From the NCBI GenBank assembly GCA_964511015.1, contig CAZEDX010000011.1, positions 20,026-84,025 of the forward strand: a stretch of 64,000 bases of DNA, read 5' to 3'. The position numbers were made by a program, and so were the translations under genes. The DNA is from FEN-1099 sp964511015 (lineage in GTDB: Bacteria > Lernaellota > Lernaellaia > Lernaellales > Lernaellaceae). A model generated the notes under the pieces. That model saw nothing but the letters and a program-made list of their open reading frames with translations, ran no database searches and was not told the origin of the DNA. Shown in pieces: positions 25,467 through 34,823 of the stretch (positions within the stretch are counted from its first letter, which is position 1; the number at the start of each line of letters is the position of its first letter).

Positions 25467-26825
25467 TCAGGCGCCGCAGCCCCCACTGTTGTCGTCGTCA
25501 TCGTCGTCACCGTCGTCGGCGCTGGCGTCGTCGTCGGTGCCGTCATCATCGCTGGCCGCATCGTCGTCGTTATCATCGTCTTCGCCGTTGACGGTCAGCG
25601 ACAGTTCATTGCTGGGATTGCCACACAGGTCTTTCACGTAGACGGTCAACGTGTGTGCGCTCGAATCGAGCGATTCCGGCAGCGTGAACACGGTGGGCTC
25701 GCGCCCCGCGGACGAGGTGCCGGTCAACTCGACCAACGGGTTCGGATAGCGCGTTTCGGCGCCGCCGTCGATCGAATACCACAACTCGCCGCCAGCCACA
25801 TCGGCGTGGGTATCGGCGTAACCGAAGGTGATCTGTGGTTCCTCGCCCAAGCAGGCCTCGGCTTCGTTGACCAGTTTCAGTTCGCTGATGGTCGGCGGTT
25901 CATCGTTGGCGCACAGTTGCTGCGCATCGACTTCGATTTGAAACGACTGGTAGCCGAATTGCAGGAAACCGGTGCCCCACTTAATACGGAACCAGCCGTC
26001 CTCGCCCCAATCGGTGCCCCAACTGTTCTTGCAGATCCAGTACTGTTCGGCATCGTCATAGCCGACGACGACCACGCCGTGACCGCCCAACAACTTGCCG
26101 GTGGTGTGTTCATAAACACCGCCGGTGTAGGCCTGGAAGTCTTCGAAGACCTGGAAGCCGGCGACGATCGGCCCGTTCTGCAGAGCGGTTTTGATCTGCT
26201 CGGGCGACGGCCACATCATCATCTTGTAGCTCTTGATTTTGAACACGCGGCTGGCCCAGTCATCGCACTGGTCTTCGCAAGGCGGCCGGTCGGTCGGCGT
26301 GTCGCAATCGTACGGCATGCAAGCGTCGTCGGCGCCGCCGCTGTTCTTCAGATAGGCCAGCGGGTGGAAGAAGGTGTAAGGCATGAAGCCTTCACACGAA
26401 TAAACGGCCTGCTCGGAGATATCCGGAATGATGAACGGATTGTCCAACGCGATCTTGATCAACGCTTCGGTGGCGCCGATCGAAGAAAATGTTGCGCAGG
26501 TGCCGCAAGGGTGCTGCTGCTTGATCGGCGTGGTGAAATCCTGGCCGTTGATATCGCGCCAATCCAGATGGGCCGGCATATCCGCAGCCACCGGCATCGG
26601 CTCCTCGAAGGCCTCATCACCGCTGGGAACATCGACCTGCAAATTGCAGTACCCGGCCATCTCCGCCGCACTCAGGTGTGACATCGAGGTTTCCCCGGCG
26701 GTCCATTGCGCGCCGGAATTTCGTAGAGCTTGCTGGACCTGCTGCACGTCGACCGCGCCAGCCGAACCGGCAACCATCAACAAAATCAACATGAGTACCA
26801 TTACCAGCAACGTGCGTTTCATCAT
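25467..26825 (-). CDS. Secreted papain-family (C1) cysteine protease with Ig-like domain and Asp-rich Cys tail
   Basis: The 452-residue secreted protease has a signal peptide (1-24) and a propeptide-like stretch to about residue 84. The C1 catalytic domain shows Gln104 and Cys110 in QQHPCGTCATFS, His249 in LGGHGVVVVGYDD and Asn267 in CKNSWGTDWGEDGW, a complete triad. Extra Cys between 144 and 187 suggest disulfides. From about residue 310 comes a beta-sandwich domain with a LTVYVKDLCGNPS strand. The tail is Asp-rich and ends GGCGA. AAGGAG precedes the start. The C-terminal domain resembles that of the divergent lipoprotein at 26984. Likely an extracellular or surface protease. Confidence 0.9.
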   Translation of the reverse strand: MMKRTLLVMVLMLILLMVAGSAGAVDVQQVQQALRNSGAQWTAGETSMSHLSAAEMAGYCNLQVDVPSGDEAFEEPMPVAADMPAHLDWRDINGQDFTTPIKQQHPCGTCATFSSIGATEALIKIALDNPFIIPDISEQAVYSCEGFMPYTFFHPLAYLKNSGGADDACMPYDCDTPTDRPPCEDQCDDWASRVFKIKSYKMMMWPSPEQIKTALQNGPIVAGFQVFEDFQAYTGGVYEHTTGKLLGGHGVVVVGYDDAEQYWICKNSWGTDWGEDGWFRIKWGTGFLQFGYQSFQIEVDAQQLCANDEPPTISELKLVNEAEACLGEEPQITFGYADTHADVAGGELWYSIDGGAETRYPNPLVELTGTSSAGREPTVFTLPESLDSSAHTLTVYVKDLCGNPSNELSLTVNGEDDDNDDDAASDDDGTDDDASADDGDDDDDDNSGGCGA

Positions 26826-26926
26826 GACAACTCCTTAGCCCGACTCTCGCCGGCCCGAGGGCCCGCGCGGCTGCGTAGATTACCACTGCAACCCGGTAAA
26901 AACAAACTCCAGACGGCACTCGGAAC

Positions 26927-26956
26927 TTGACATGACGGCCTCCCTGATCCGACAAT
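26927..26956 (+). promoter_or_regulatory. Candidate promoter for the lipoprotein at 26984
   Basis: Perfect TTGACA (26927-26932), 18 bases, GACAAT (26951-26956). The leader is about 21 bases, containing GGAGG. No clear promoter for the divergent protease was found in the same 158-base gap. Confidence 0.45.
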
Positions 26957-26983
26957 CCGCCAAGCCGTATAGGCGGAGGTGTC

Positions 26984-28444
26984 ATGCGTTTTTTGCGGCA
27001 ATTCGCTCCCTTTCTTCTGCCCCTGATGGTGTTGCTGGCCGTGGCGTGCACTCGCGATTCAGAAGGTCCGCCCGAGGAAGCCACCCCTACCCCAACGCCG
27101 GAAGCAATCGGCACGATCGTGTATTCCGGCCAGTGGCAAGGCATCGGCGGGACTTACACGCTGACTCTGGGGTCGAATCAAGTGGATTCCCTGAGCGACG
27201 TACAGACCAATGTCCTACAAGCCTCCGGTTATGCTGACGAATTCCTCTTCGTTCACCAAACCGGCAAGGTATACCTGGCGCCGTTTTCATCGGCCAATGT
27301 GCGCCTGGTCGCGGACGCATTCCAAGCATTTCTCTCCCCCAACGGTCGCAAGTTTTTCTACAATGATCCCAACGGGGGTGGACTGTACGAAGGAGTCGCC
27401 GCCGGGTATGGCGGCCTGCTCTTTGCAGCCGACGGCGCTTTCGGCTCACACTCTCCCGATCTGCAGACGGTCGCGTATCTCTCGGCAGCCGGACCGGTAT
27501 TGGCCTCGGCGGATGGGAGCTACGCACCGCTCGTGATCGATCTGGCCTCGCTACTTTTCCCCGATGAACAATTCATTATTCCGAACAGTGGCGACTTCTT
27601 CCCACGTTGGACACCGGACGGTTCGATGGTCGCCGTTCCGTTGTTGGTTGAGCACACGCCGTCTGGTTTCCAGCGCCAGTTGTTTGTGGTGCTTGATACA
27701 ACCGGCCAACGGGTGGTCGACATTAGCAACGGTAGCGAGCCGATCTGGAACGCGGATGGCACGGCGGTCTACTTCCTGTCCAATCGTCAGCTCTACGTCT
27801 TCAATATCATAGAAGAAACAACCACGCTGATTGCCGGCGGAGGCAATACGGCATGCCGGCAGGCCCGGCTGAGCGACGACGGCGCCCGGTTGGCGTTCAT
27901 CCAAGAAGATTCGGTGGGGTTTATGAGTTTGATCACGATAGACCTCGAGACGAGCACGCCCACGACCGTGTTGCCGGGCTCGGCCGACGGGGTGTTGGCG
28001 ATGGACTGGGTTCGCTCGTCCTACTGCGCAAACGAGAACAACACTGCGCCAAGTCTAGCGGTGGCCGTACTCATCGACGGCGTGGCCACGGAAAACCCGG
28101 TGGTCACCCCGCAGGTGACCGCCGAATTGCAGTTGTCCGTCAGCGATGATGAATGCAACTTAGAGTTCGGCACCGCCATCTGGCAAACCGGGGATGGGAT
28201 TTGGCATCCTTTGACCACGGCCCTGCCTGCCGGCAGCGGCTGCGCCCAGTCGCAGGTTGTGGTGCCGGTTCCGGCAAACGAGAACGGCAGCTACAACCTG
28301 ACGGTCAGTGTGGAGGACGTTTGTGGCACACGCAGCCCGGATGTGACCTTCGCGATCAGTTACGACGGATTCAGCGGCGATGACGACACGACCGACGACG
28401 ACACCGCGGACGACGACACGATCGACGACGACATGACAATGTAG
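26984..28444 (+). CDS. Probable lipoprotein: TolB-like propeller, Ig-like domain, Asp-rich C-terminus
   Basis: The 486-residue protein has a hydrophobic N-terminus ending LAVAC (Cys at about residue 22), then a Pro/Thr/Glu-rich linker. A beta-propeller-like region follows, with repeats such as FLSPNGRKFFYND, WTPDGSMVAVP, WNADGTAVYFLSN and LSDDGARLAFIQ, as in TolB/WD-like proteins. From about residue 345 to 460 a beta-sandwich domain ends in LTVSVEDVCGTRSPDV, matching the one in the neighbouring protease. The last 22 residues are DDDT units without Cys. GGAGG sits just before the ATG. Surface location is inferred; function unknown. Confidence 0.78.
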   Translation: MRFLRQFAPFLLPLMVLLAVACTRDSEGPPEEATPTPTPEAIGTIVYSGQWQGIGGTYTLTLGSNQVDSLSDVQTNVLQASGYADEFLFVHQTGKVYLAPFSSANVRLVADAFQAFLSPNGRKFFYNDPNGGGLYEGVAAGYGGLLFAADGAFGSHSPDLQTVAYLSAAGPVLASADGSYAPLVIDLASLLFPDEQFIIPNSGDFFPRWTPDGSMVAVPLLVEHTPSGFQRQLFVVLDTTGQRVVDISNGSEPIWNADGTAVYFLSNRQLYVFNIIEETTTLIAGGGNTACRQARLSDDGARLAFIQEDSVGFMSLITIDLETSTPTTVLPGSADGVLAMDWVRSSYCANENNTAPSLAVAVLIDGVATENPVVTPQVTAELQLSVSDDECNLEFGTAIWQTGDGIWHPLTTALPAGSGCAQSQVVVPVPANENGSYNLTVSVEDVCGTRSPDVTFAISYDGFSGDDDTTDDDTADDDTIDDDMTM

Positions 28445-28520
28445 GGGTCGGCGCTCTTGAAAGGCGCCGGCGAGAAAGCAAAATATCGCCATAGTTCAGG
28501 CCAATCACATGAGGTGAGGG

Positions 28521-31445
28521 ATGGAGAAGACTCCGCCGGAAGGAAAGAGCCTACGCAAGAGCAAGCTGGACGGCCAGGATCTCCGCCAGCGCGACCTGCG
28601 CGGAGCGGATCTTACCAGTTCGTCACTCGCGAACGCCGACTTGTCCGGCCTGGATCTGACCGGCGCGATTCTCAACAAGGCCAACCTACGCGATGCCAAG
28701 TTAGACGGCGCCAACCTCTCCGGCGTGGAAGCCAAAGAACTACAGGCGCGTGGCACATGGGAAAAGGTAATCGCGGACGGGGCCGACCTGACCGGTTTGC
28801 TGGCCCGCAAACTGGAGTTCAACGACTGCCGCTTCACACGCGTCAACTTCTCCCGCGCCAACCTGCGGCGCGTAGTCTTCCGGCGATGCACAATCGACAA
28901 CTGCGACTTCACCGAGGCCACGGCTCCGGACGTTTCTTTCCTCGATTGTCAGGTGACTGACAGCAAGCTGGTCCGCAGCGATCTGTCCTGTCCGACAATC
29001 AAGAACACTACCTTCGCCGGCTGCTCCTTCACCCATTCCGATCTCTCCGGCGCGGTTATTAATGGCGTTTCGATCAGTAAAAGCGACTTGACCAAAGCTG
29101 ATTTCATCGCCGGCGAGTTCGAAAATGTGACCTTGCAAGAAAACATACTGGCCAAAGCCAACTTCCGTTACGCGCGCGGGCTTAGTGAGGAACAGAACGC
29201 GCAGATCCGTGCCGCCGGCGGACGCGCCAGCCGAGGTTGGACACGCAAGGCCATGCGCGCGGTGTTCGGCACCTGGCCGGGACGTATCGCGTTTGTCGTT
29301 GTTGCCGCGGGGATCATTTTCGCGGTCGTTTCGCACAAAATGAACCCGGAATACTGGCCGTTCGATCGCCTGATGCAAAGCGCGACGGCCAAACGCGAAG
29401 CACGTGACTTCAACAGCGCGATCCGATTCTGCAACATTATGTTGCGCAAGCATTGCGACGATAAGATTCGCTGCGCGATGATCAAGGCGGAATTGGCCCG
29501 CACCTACCAAACCGCCGGCAAAACCAATGAAGCCATCAAGTATTTCTCGGAGGTGCTGGCTTATGACACGCTCGATGCGGCACAGCTGTTCGACATCGAG
29601 ATGGAAATCGTGCGCACCTTGGCGCAGGCCAAAAAATACGATGACGCCCTAACCCGCATCAGCGCCCTTTTCGAACGCCCCGAGGCCGTAACGCACCTTG
29701 ACTCGGTTTTGAACCAGGTAGCAGTCATGTCGGAGGACCAGGCGTATCTGGATAAATTGCTTTCCCTGTCCGAACGTTTCCGATCGACCTTGACCGACCA
29801 GACAATGGTGCAACAGGTCGATCTGACCCGCGCCTCGCTGCTACAGAAGACCGGCCGCAACGAAGAGTCCCTGAAGCTGTTGCAGGAGCTGGTCAACTCC
29901 GGCACGGCTCCCGACCGAGTGGTCCGCCAGGCATTGATCAGCAGTGCCGAGATCTATATGCGGCTACAACAGCCGGACAAAGCGGCGCAGATGTACCGCC
30001 AGCTCCATGACCGTTTCCCCGACCAGAGTCAGGATCTGATGTTTGCGCGTATTACCGAAGGTCAGATCATCTCCGGGCAGGACCGGCTGAGTGAGGCGGA
30101 GAAGATTTTCCGGGAAGTGATCGCGCAAGCCACCGACGATCTGCCGCGGAATGCCGCCAAGCTGGCCCTGGCGAACTTGCTGATCCGCATGCACCGTTTC
30201 GACGAGAGCCAAAAGCTGCTCGACGGCATGATCCATGACTTGCCTGCGGGCGACCGGCAGCACAACGAGGCTACCATTATGCTGGCTTCCTTGTTCCGCC
30301 AGCAAGACCGCCCCAAAGACGCCATCGCCGTGTTGGAGCCTTTGATCAAACGCGACATTGACGGCAACTCCATCAGCCTAGCACGGCGCGAACTGGTCGC
30401 CAGCTACCGCATGACCAATCGCATCAAAGACGCGATCAAATTGATCAAGCTGGAAATCGACTCCGGAACCGACGCCAACCAAAAGATGTTTGACTTGCAG
30501 ACTTACGCGGATCTGCTGATCGCGGACAACAACCTCCCGGCTGCGCTGACCGCATTGGACCAAGCCGCAGCTTCGCAAACTGGCGACGACGCGTTCCGCA
30601 TGCAACAGCGGATTTGCGATGTACTGAAAAACGCCGGCCGCCTCGATGACGCGGCCGTGCGCCTGAAAAAGGTGGTGGCTGAAGCGGGAAACAATGTGCC
30701 GGTCAAATTGTGGGCCTTAATCGAGCAAATCGACATAGCCCGGCGGCGCAACCAGAACGACGTAGCCAATGAACTACTCAAGCAGTTGGCGGCCATTCCG
30801 GTGCAAGCCGGACAAATGCCGCCGAATCTGCTCTCGATCACCTGGTCGGTCAACGACGAGGGCAACCAGTTGGTCCGTACCATTCTGGAGCGTGTGATTG
30901 CCGTCGAGTCGGCCGATTCGTTTGTCGGGGCCAACACCCGCTTGGCGTTGGCCAACAAGTTGATTGAGATTCCCCCCGCGCCACCGAACCAGACTCCGCC
31001 GGACCTGACTCAGCGGTTAAACCGCGCCGAAGCTCTGTGCCGCGAAGTGATCGCGCGAAACACCGACATCAACCAGATCTTCCAGTCGTATGAGGTTCTA
31101 GGGCGAATCAGCCAACAACGCGGTGACATGAACGCGGCGCTGGCCGGCTACCTGGAATTTGAACGCAACATCAAGCATGAACGGGTCAAGGCCTTGGCCG
31201 CACTGGGCCGGGCCATCACCATGATGGCTTGGTCGAAACGCGACGAGGCGCTGACGTACTACAAACAGGCCCAGGCCGTTTGCATGGACAATATGGATTG
31301 CTGCCGCATTGCCTCCGAACGCGCGGAGCAACTGGTGGCCGCCGGCCGAGCCGCCGAAGCTCGCGAGGTTTATCTGTACGTGCGAGACAAGCTGCCGAAT
31401 TGCTGGGGATATGAGAAGGCGTTGAAATTCCTGGAACAGCGATAA
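28521..31445 (+). CDS. Pentapeptide-repeat / transmembrane / TPR fusion protein
   Basis: The 974-residue protein has pentapeptide repeats over residues 14-216 (A-[DN]-L-x-x units such as GADLTSSSLANADLSGLDL), a short basic stretch and one transmembrane helix (about 256-271). A long C-terminal half of helical repeats reads as TPRs (AIRFCNIMLRK, AGKTNEAIKYFSEVLAYD, AKKYDDALTRI and onward to the end). With no signal peptide, the N-terminal right-handed helix would be cytoplasmic and the TPR array periplasmic (inference). It could be a scaffold across the inner membrane. It stands alone and ends five bases from a convergent glycosyltransferase gene. Confidence 0.82.
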   Translation: MEKTPPEGKSLRKSKLDGQDLRQRDLRGADLTSSSLANADLSGLDLTGAILNKANLRDAKLDGANLSGVEAKELQARGTWEKVIADGADLTGLLARKLEFNDCRFTRVNFSRANLRRVVFRRCTIDNCDFTEATAPDVSFLDCQVTDSKLVRSDLSCPTIKNTTFAGCSFTHSDLSGAVINGVSISKSDLTKADFIAGEFENVTLQENILAKANFRYARGLSEEQNAQIRAAGGRASRGWTRKAMRAVFGTWPGRIAFVVVAAGIIFAVVSHKMNPEYWPFDRLMQSATAKREARDFNSAIRFCNIMLRKHCDDKIRCAMIKAELARTYQTAGKTNEAIKYFSEVLAYDTLDAAQLFDIEMEIVRTLAQAKKYDDALTRISALFERPEAVTHLDSVLNQVAVMSEDQAYLDKLLSLSERFRSTLTDQTMVQQVDLTRASLLQKTGRNEESLKLLQELVNSGTAPDRVVRQALISSAEIYMRLQQPDKAAQMYRQLHDRFPDQSQDLMFARITEGQIISGQDRLSEAEKIFREVIAQATDDLPRNAAKLALANLLIRMHRFDESQKLLDGMIHDLPAGDRQHNEATIMLASLFRQQDRPKDAIAVLEPLIKRDIDGNSISLARRELVASYRMTNRIKDAIKLIKLEIDSGTDANQKMFDLQTYADLLIADNNLPAALTALDQAAASQTGDDAFRMQQRICDVLKNAGRLDDAAVRLKKVVAEAGNNVPVKLWALIEQIDIARRRNQNDVANELLKQLAAIPVQAGQMPPNLLSITWSVNDEGNQLVRTILERVIAVESADSFVGANTRLALANKLIEIPPAPPNQTPPDLTQRLNRAEALCREVIARNTDINQIFQSYEVLGRISQQRGDMNAALAGYLEFERNIKHERVKALAALGRAITMMAWSKRDEALTYYKQAQAVCMDNMDCCRIASERAEQLVAAGRAAEAREVYLYVRDKLPNCWGYEKALKFLEQR

Positions 31446-31449
31446 TACG

Positions 31450-33216
31450 CTACTCTTTCACCGGCCGGAACTGGCTCATGACCAGATGGCCCCAAACAAA
31501 TACGCGCAGCGTTTCCGCTTCGCTGGGTGGAGCCAGTGCAGCTACGTTGATTTGCGCCGCTTCTGCACAGGTGTGGTAGTCAGATCGCCCAGCCCAGATA
31601 TTGCCCACACAACTGCCCAGCACTAACCACGGCTGGACGTTGGCCGGCGCACTGGCCATGACGGCGTCGAGTTGCTCCGGCGGCAAGGTGTCCCCCGCAT
31701 ACAGGCCAGTGCCGACGCCGAACCAACAGTAGGGCAACAACTCGTCCGGTTGAGCCGCGCAGGCTTCCAATGCGATAGGGAGACTGCGTGCATGGTCGAG
31801 CCCGAATTTAATACCGGCGCCGAACACAAAACTGCGCAGCGCCTGGCCGGTGAGCTGCTTCTGGATCCGCTCCATTTGTTCCGGTTCGACGCCCCACTTG
31901 CTGCCGATTTCCATGTAGATCACTGCCCGGTCATACGCCGCGCGCGAGAGGCGAGCGCGCTGAGGTCGATCCGGCGTGAGCATTTGGGCAAACCCGACAC
32001 CGCCAAGCAGCAACAACAACGCCACTAACGCGACGGCGACTATGCGCCACCGGGTACGCCAGACTCTCCCGACAACCAAGCCGCCAATTAATATCAACGG
32101 CGGGTAGAGCGCGAAGATGTGGCAATGACTTTCCGGATCCATCGTCCCCCACTCCGCCGCGAACAGCCCGTAATCGGAGTAGGCATAGATCAATGCGTAC
32201 AACACCACATACAACACCGGAGCAAGCAACCAGAAATCGGCGTCAGCAGCGGCGCGGCGCGCCTTAGGCCAGACCGCCATAGCCATCTGCCGCAAACGGG
32301 ACCACGTCAGTACGACCAGCCAGATCGCCAGAAACACTAACGCCAAATAGTAGGCATAGGAGATCGTCTTGGTGGCCTCAAGCGATGAGGCATGGAAGTG
32401 CAAACCGGCTGGCAGATCCTCCAGCCACAATGAGGCGAATCGTCGCAGCGAACCGAGCAACCGTCCGCTTAGTCCTTGCGACTTGCCGAACGCATCGGTA
32501 AACCGGCCCAAACCCCACCAGCGGTGGGTCACGTTGTAGACAATCCAGGGAGAAAAACCGACCAGCCCTCCCATGATGAGAGCCAGGCCACAGCGACCGA
32601 AGATGGACCGGTAGTCGATCAACCACCATAGGCCAAGCACCAACAAAACAGTCACCAGGAAACCGTAGTGCATCCAGACGCCAAGGCCCAACAAGAGGCC
32701 AAGCAGCCCAGACAACCAGATGCCACGGCGGTGATCATTCAGCACAACCGACGCCAGCAGCATCGTCATGACGGTTAACATGGCATTTTCGGCGTAGTTA
32801 CCCCACGGCAGAAGACCGATCTGAAAGACATATGGCGCCGGCAGAGCGAACAACGTACCGGTCGCCCACGCGGCGGGCCAACCAGCATGCCGTTTGGCGA
32901 ACCAGGCGGCGGCGAGCGCGGTCAGCAGGGTCGTCGTCAGCGCCAGCAGCTTGAGAGCCAGATAGTTGGGCCCGAACGCCAAGAAATAGGGAATCATCAA
33001 CACGCCGAACAGAAAGGTGCCGCCTTCGTAGTCGCCTGGTTGGTATTCAAGCAACGGCAACTGCCGATCGTGCATCAACAGGTAGGCGATGGATCCGGTT
33101 TTGTATTCTTCTTCGTCGTAGACGTATTCACTGGTATATAGAAGAACGAGTCGGCCGACGGATACGGCGGCCGTCAACAGAATGAGTGCGACGATCGCTT
33201 TGACGCGAGCGTTCAC
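31450..33216 (-). CDS. GT-C membrane glycosyltransferase (GT39/ArnT-like)
   Basis: The 588-residue polytopic protein has some 11-12 predicted transmembrane helices in its first 430 residues and a soluble tail of about 160. The first outside loop contains the acidic YDEEEY motif (about residues 33-38), as expected of lipid-phosphate-sugar-dependent GT-C enzymes. GLLPWGNYAEN follows later. The tail has TPR-like helices (CWFGVGTGLYAG, YDRAVIYMEIG) and several Cys. It probably transfers sugar from a polyprenyl carrier on the periplasmic face. Its start overlaps the stop of the lipoprotein gene at 33213 (ATGA). Confidence 0.75.
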   Translation of the reverse strand: MNARVKAIVALILLTAAVSVGRLVLLYTSEYVYDEEEYKTGSIAYLLMHDRQLPLLEYQPGDYEGGTFLFGVLMIPYFLAFGPNYLALKLLALTTTLLTALAAAWFAKRHAGWPAAWATGTLFALPAPYVFQIGLLPWGNYAENAMLTVMTMLLASVVLNDHRRGIWLSGLLGLLLGLGVWMHYGFLVTVLLVLGLWWLIDYRSIFGRCGLALIMGGLVGFSPWIVYNVTHRWWGLGRFTDAFGKSQGLSGRLLGSLRRFASLWLEDLPAGLHFHASSLEATKTISYAYYLALVFLAIWLVVLTWSRLRQMAMAVWPKARRAAADADFWLLAPVLYVVLYALIYAYSDYGLFAAEWGTMDPESHCHIFALYPPLILIGGLVVGRVWRTRWRIVAVALVALLLLLGGVGFAQMLTPDRPQRARLSRAAYDRAVIYMEIGSKWGVEPEQMERIQKQLTGQALRSFVFGAGIKFGLDHARSLPIALEACAAQPDELLPYCWFGVGTGLYAGDTLPPEQLDAVMASAPANVQPWLVLGSCVGNIWAGRSDYHTCAEAAQINVAALAPPSEAETLRVFVWGHLVMSQFRPVKE

Positions 33217-34718
33217 CGGGCTGCCACCACGTTTCCCCCGAGTGAACCGGTCTCGAAGGCCACGTCGTTCGAACGGTTGTCGCTGATCTCACAGGCAATC
33301 ACCCGGCCGTAGTCGGAACCTTCGATAAAGCTGACCCCGCGCTGGTTGCGGCGCAACGTGCAGTCGACCGCCACGGCTTGATCACTGTCATAGAGAAAAA
33401 GCAAGCCATCAACGCCGTTGTCTTCCGCCACACTGCGGCTGACCACGGACTGCGGACTAGACCGCACGCTAATACCCTGGAAGTTGCAGTACGTGGCCCG
33501 ACAATCCCGCACCACCCCAAACGGTGCGTAGTAAAAGAAAATTCCGTGGCGATCGCAGTAACTGGCGGAACAATCGATCAGCGCGACACGCAAGGCTCCG
33601 CTCACGTCGAAGCCGCTATCCAGAGCGAACCGAACATCGATGCCGTGGATTTCGACGTCGTTGGCCCCATTGACCGCCAGTCCGTCCTCGCCGATGGCAA
33701 CCTCCAAATCGGTGGCCTTGGCGCCAGGCATCAAACGAATCAGCAGTTCGCTCCGCACAGAGTCAAACCAAGAGGTGGCCGGTTTGAGGTCTTCGCGCCG
33801 CTCCACTAACGGCAAAGCGATTGTACGGCCGCCGACCACCGCGAAGGCACCAAACGCTCGCCGGTCGAGTTTGACCTTCAAGATCCCTTCGCTATCGGAG
33901 GTTAAATTCGCCGCCTTGACCAGCACCGTAGGCTGCACCAACGGGCGCGGTTTGCCCGGCCAGCCCATTAGGCGCGTTGGCGCTCCCGGTTGGCCAGACA
34001 ACGCTGCTGGAATCATCACAGATTCGCGAATGGGTTGCGGCCCGCCGGCGATGAAAAGAGTTCCCGACGGTGACAGCAATGACACTCCGCGCGCGATCGT
34101 CGCCACTGGTTTGCCTTCGGCCCCGTCATTGGTGTCGTTGCCGTTCGCCGGGTCGACGTAGACGGCGGCACCACGCACGGGCGCTGGCTGCCCGATCGGT
34201 TTACGCAACAGCTTCTCTTGTTCGGCCGTGAGCTTGCCGCCCTCGGCCAGGACGCGCAACACCAATAGCGTGGTCTGGTTGTCGCTTCGTCCGGCCAGAT
34301 CGACAAGAAGTTCGGTCGTCTGCTCATCCAGATGACCGGCGAGGGCGCGGACGGCCTCGGCCACCAATTCCGGGCGCGGGTCGGCCAACAGAGCAATCAA
34401 CGTTTGCATCGCGCGAGGTCCGCCGATGCGGCCAAGTGCAAAAGCGCAGGCGGCGCGTACTAACGGATCACGATCACCCATCGCGTGGCGGGCAAGATCC
34501 TCAGTCGCTCCGCTTTCCTGATGGACACCCAACCGGTAGGCCGCCAAGCGCCGTTCGGGATCCCGGTCGTCGTCAGGATAGTCCAGCGTTTTCAACCAGG
34601 TTTGTGCCTCGCTGGACAGCGGCCGCGCCGGCGTTTGTTTCCGGCCCGCATTGTCGTTCGTACAAGCGGAAACGAATAAAAATAGAATGGGCAATAGCAG
34701 CAATATCCGTCGCAGCAT
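33213..34718 (-). CDS. Lipoprotein with HEAT-like repeats and parallel beta-helix domain
   Basis: The 501-residue protein has a lipoprotein signal ending VSAC (Cys at about residue 19). Residues 60-170 form HEAT-like helical pairs (DPLVRAACAFALGRIGGPRA, DPRPELVAEAVRALAGH). From about residue 185 VYVDPANGNDTNDG leads into a right-handed parallel beta helix of the NosD/pectate-lyase type, with stacked turns such as DVEIHGIDVRF, VVRDCRATYCNFQGI and VAVDCTLRRNQRG. Such helices often bind or cut polysaccharides, but I see no catalytic acids that settle this. It leads a two-gene operon with the GT-C enzyme, which suggests work on the same envelope glycan (inference). Confidence 0.8.
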   Translation of the reverse strand: MLRRILLLLPILFLFVSACTNDNAGRKQTPARPLSSEAQTWLKTLDYPDDDRDPERRLAAYRLGVHQESGATEDLARHAMGDRDPLVRAACAFALGRIGGPRAMQTLIALLADPRPELVAEAVRALAGHLDEQTTELLVDLAGRSDNQTTLLVLRVLAEGGKLTAEQEKLLRKPIGQPAPVRGAAVYVDPANGNDTNDGAEGKPVATIARGVSLLSPSGTLFIAGGPQPIRESVMIPAALSGQPGAPTRLMGWPGKPRPLVQPTVLVKAANLTSDSEGILKVKLDRRAFGAFAVVGGRTIALPLVERREDLKPATSWFDSVRSELLIRLMPGAKATDLEVAIGEDGLAVNGANDVEIHGIDVRFALDSGFDVSGALRVALIDCSASYCDRHGIFFYYAPFGVVRDCRATYCNFQGISVRSSPQSVVSRSVAEDNGVDGLLFLYDSDQAVAVDCTLRRNQRGVSFIEGSDYGRVIACEISDNRSNDVAFETGSLGGNVVAAR

Positions 34719-34760
34719 GGAGCTAGATTACCACGATCGGCGCCTCGGCCCAAATCATTC

Positions 34761-34789
34761 TTGACAGTGCTTTTCCCTGCGCCTACCCT
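34761..34789 (+). promoter_or_regulatory. Candidate promoter for the lipoprotein at 34824
   Basis: Perfect TTGACA (34761-34766), 17 bases, TACCCT (34784-34789; three of six matches). TTGACAG at 34761-34767 and CTGTCAA at 34788-34794 form an inverted repeat around the spacer, which could be an operator. Confidence 0.4.
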
Positions 34790-34823
34790 GTCAACGTTGA
34801 ATCGGCAAGAAAGGGCCAACCCG

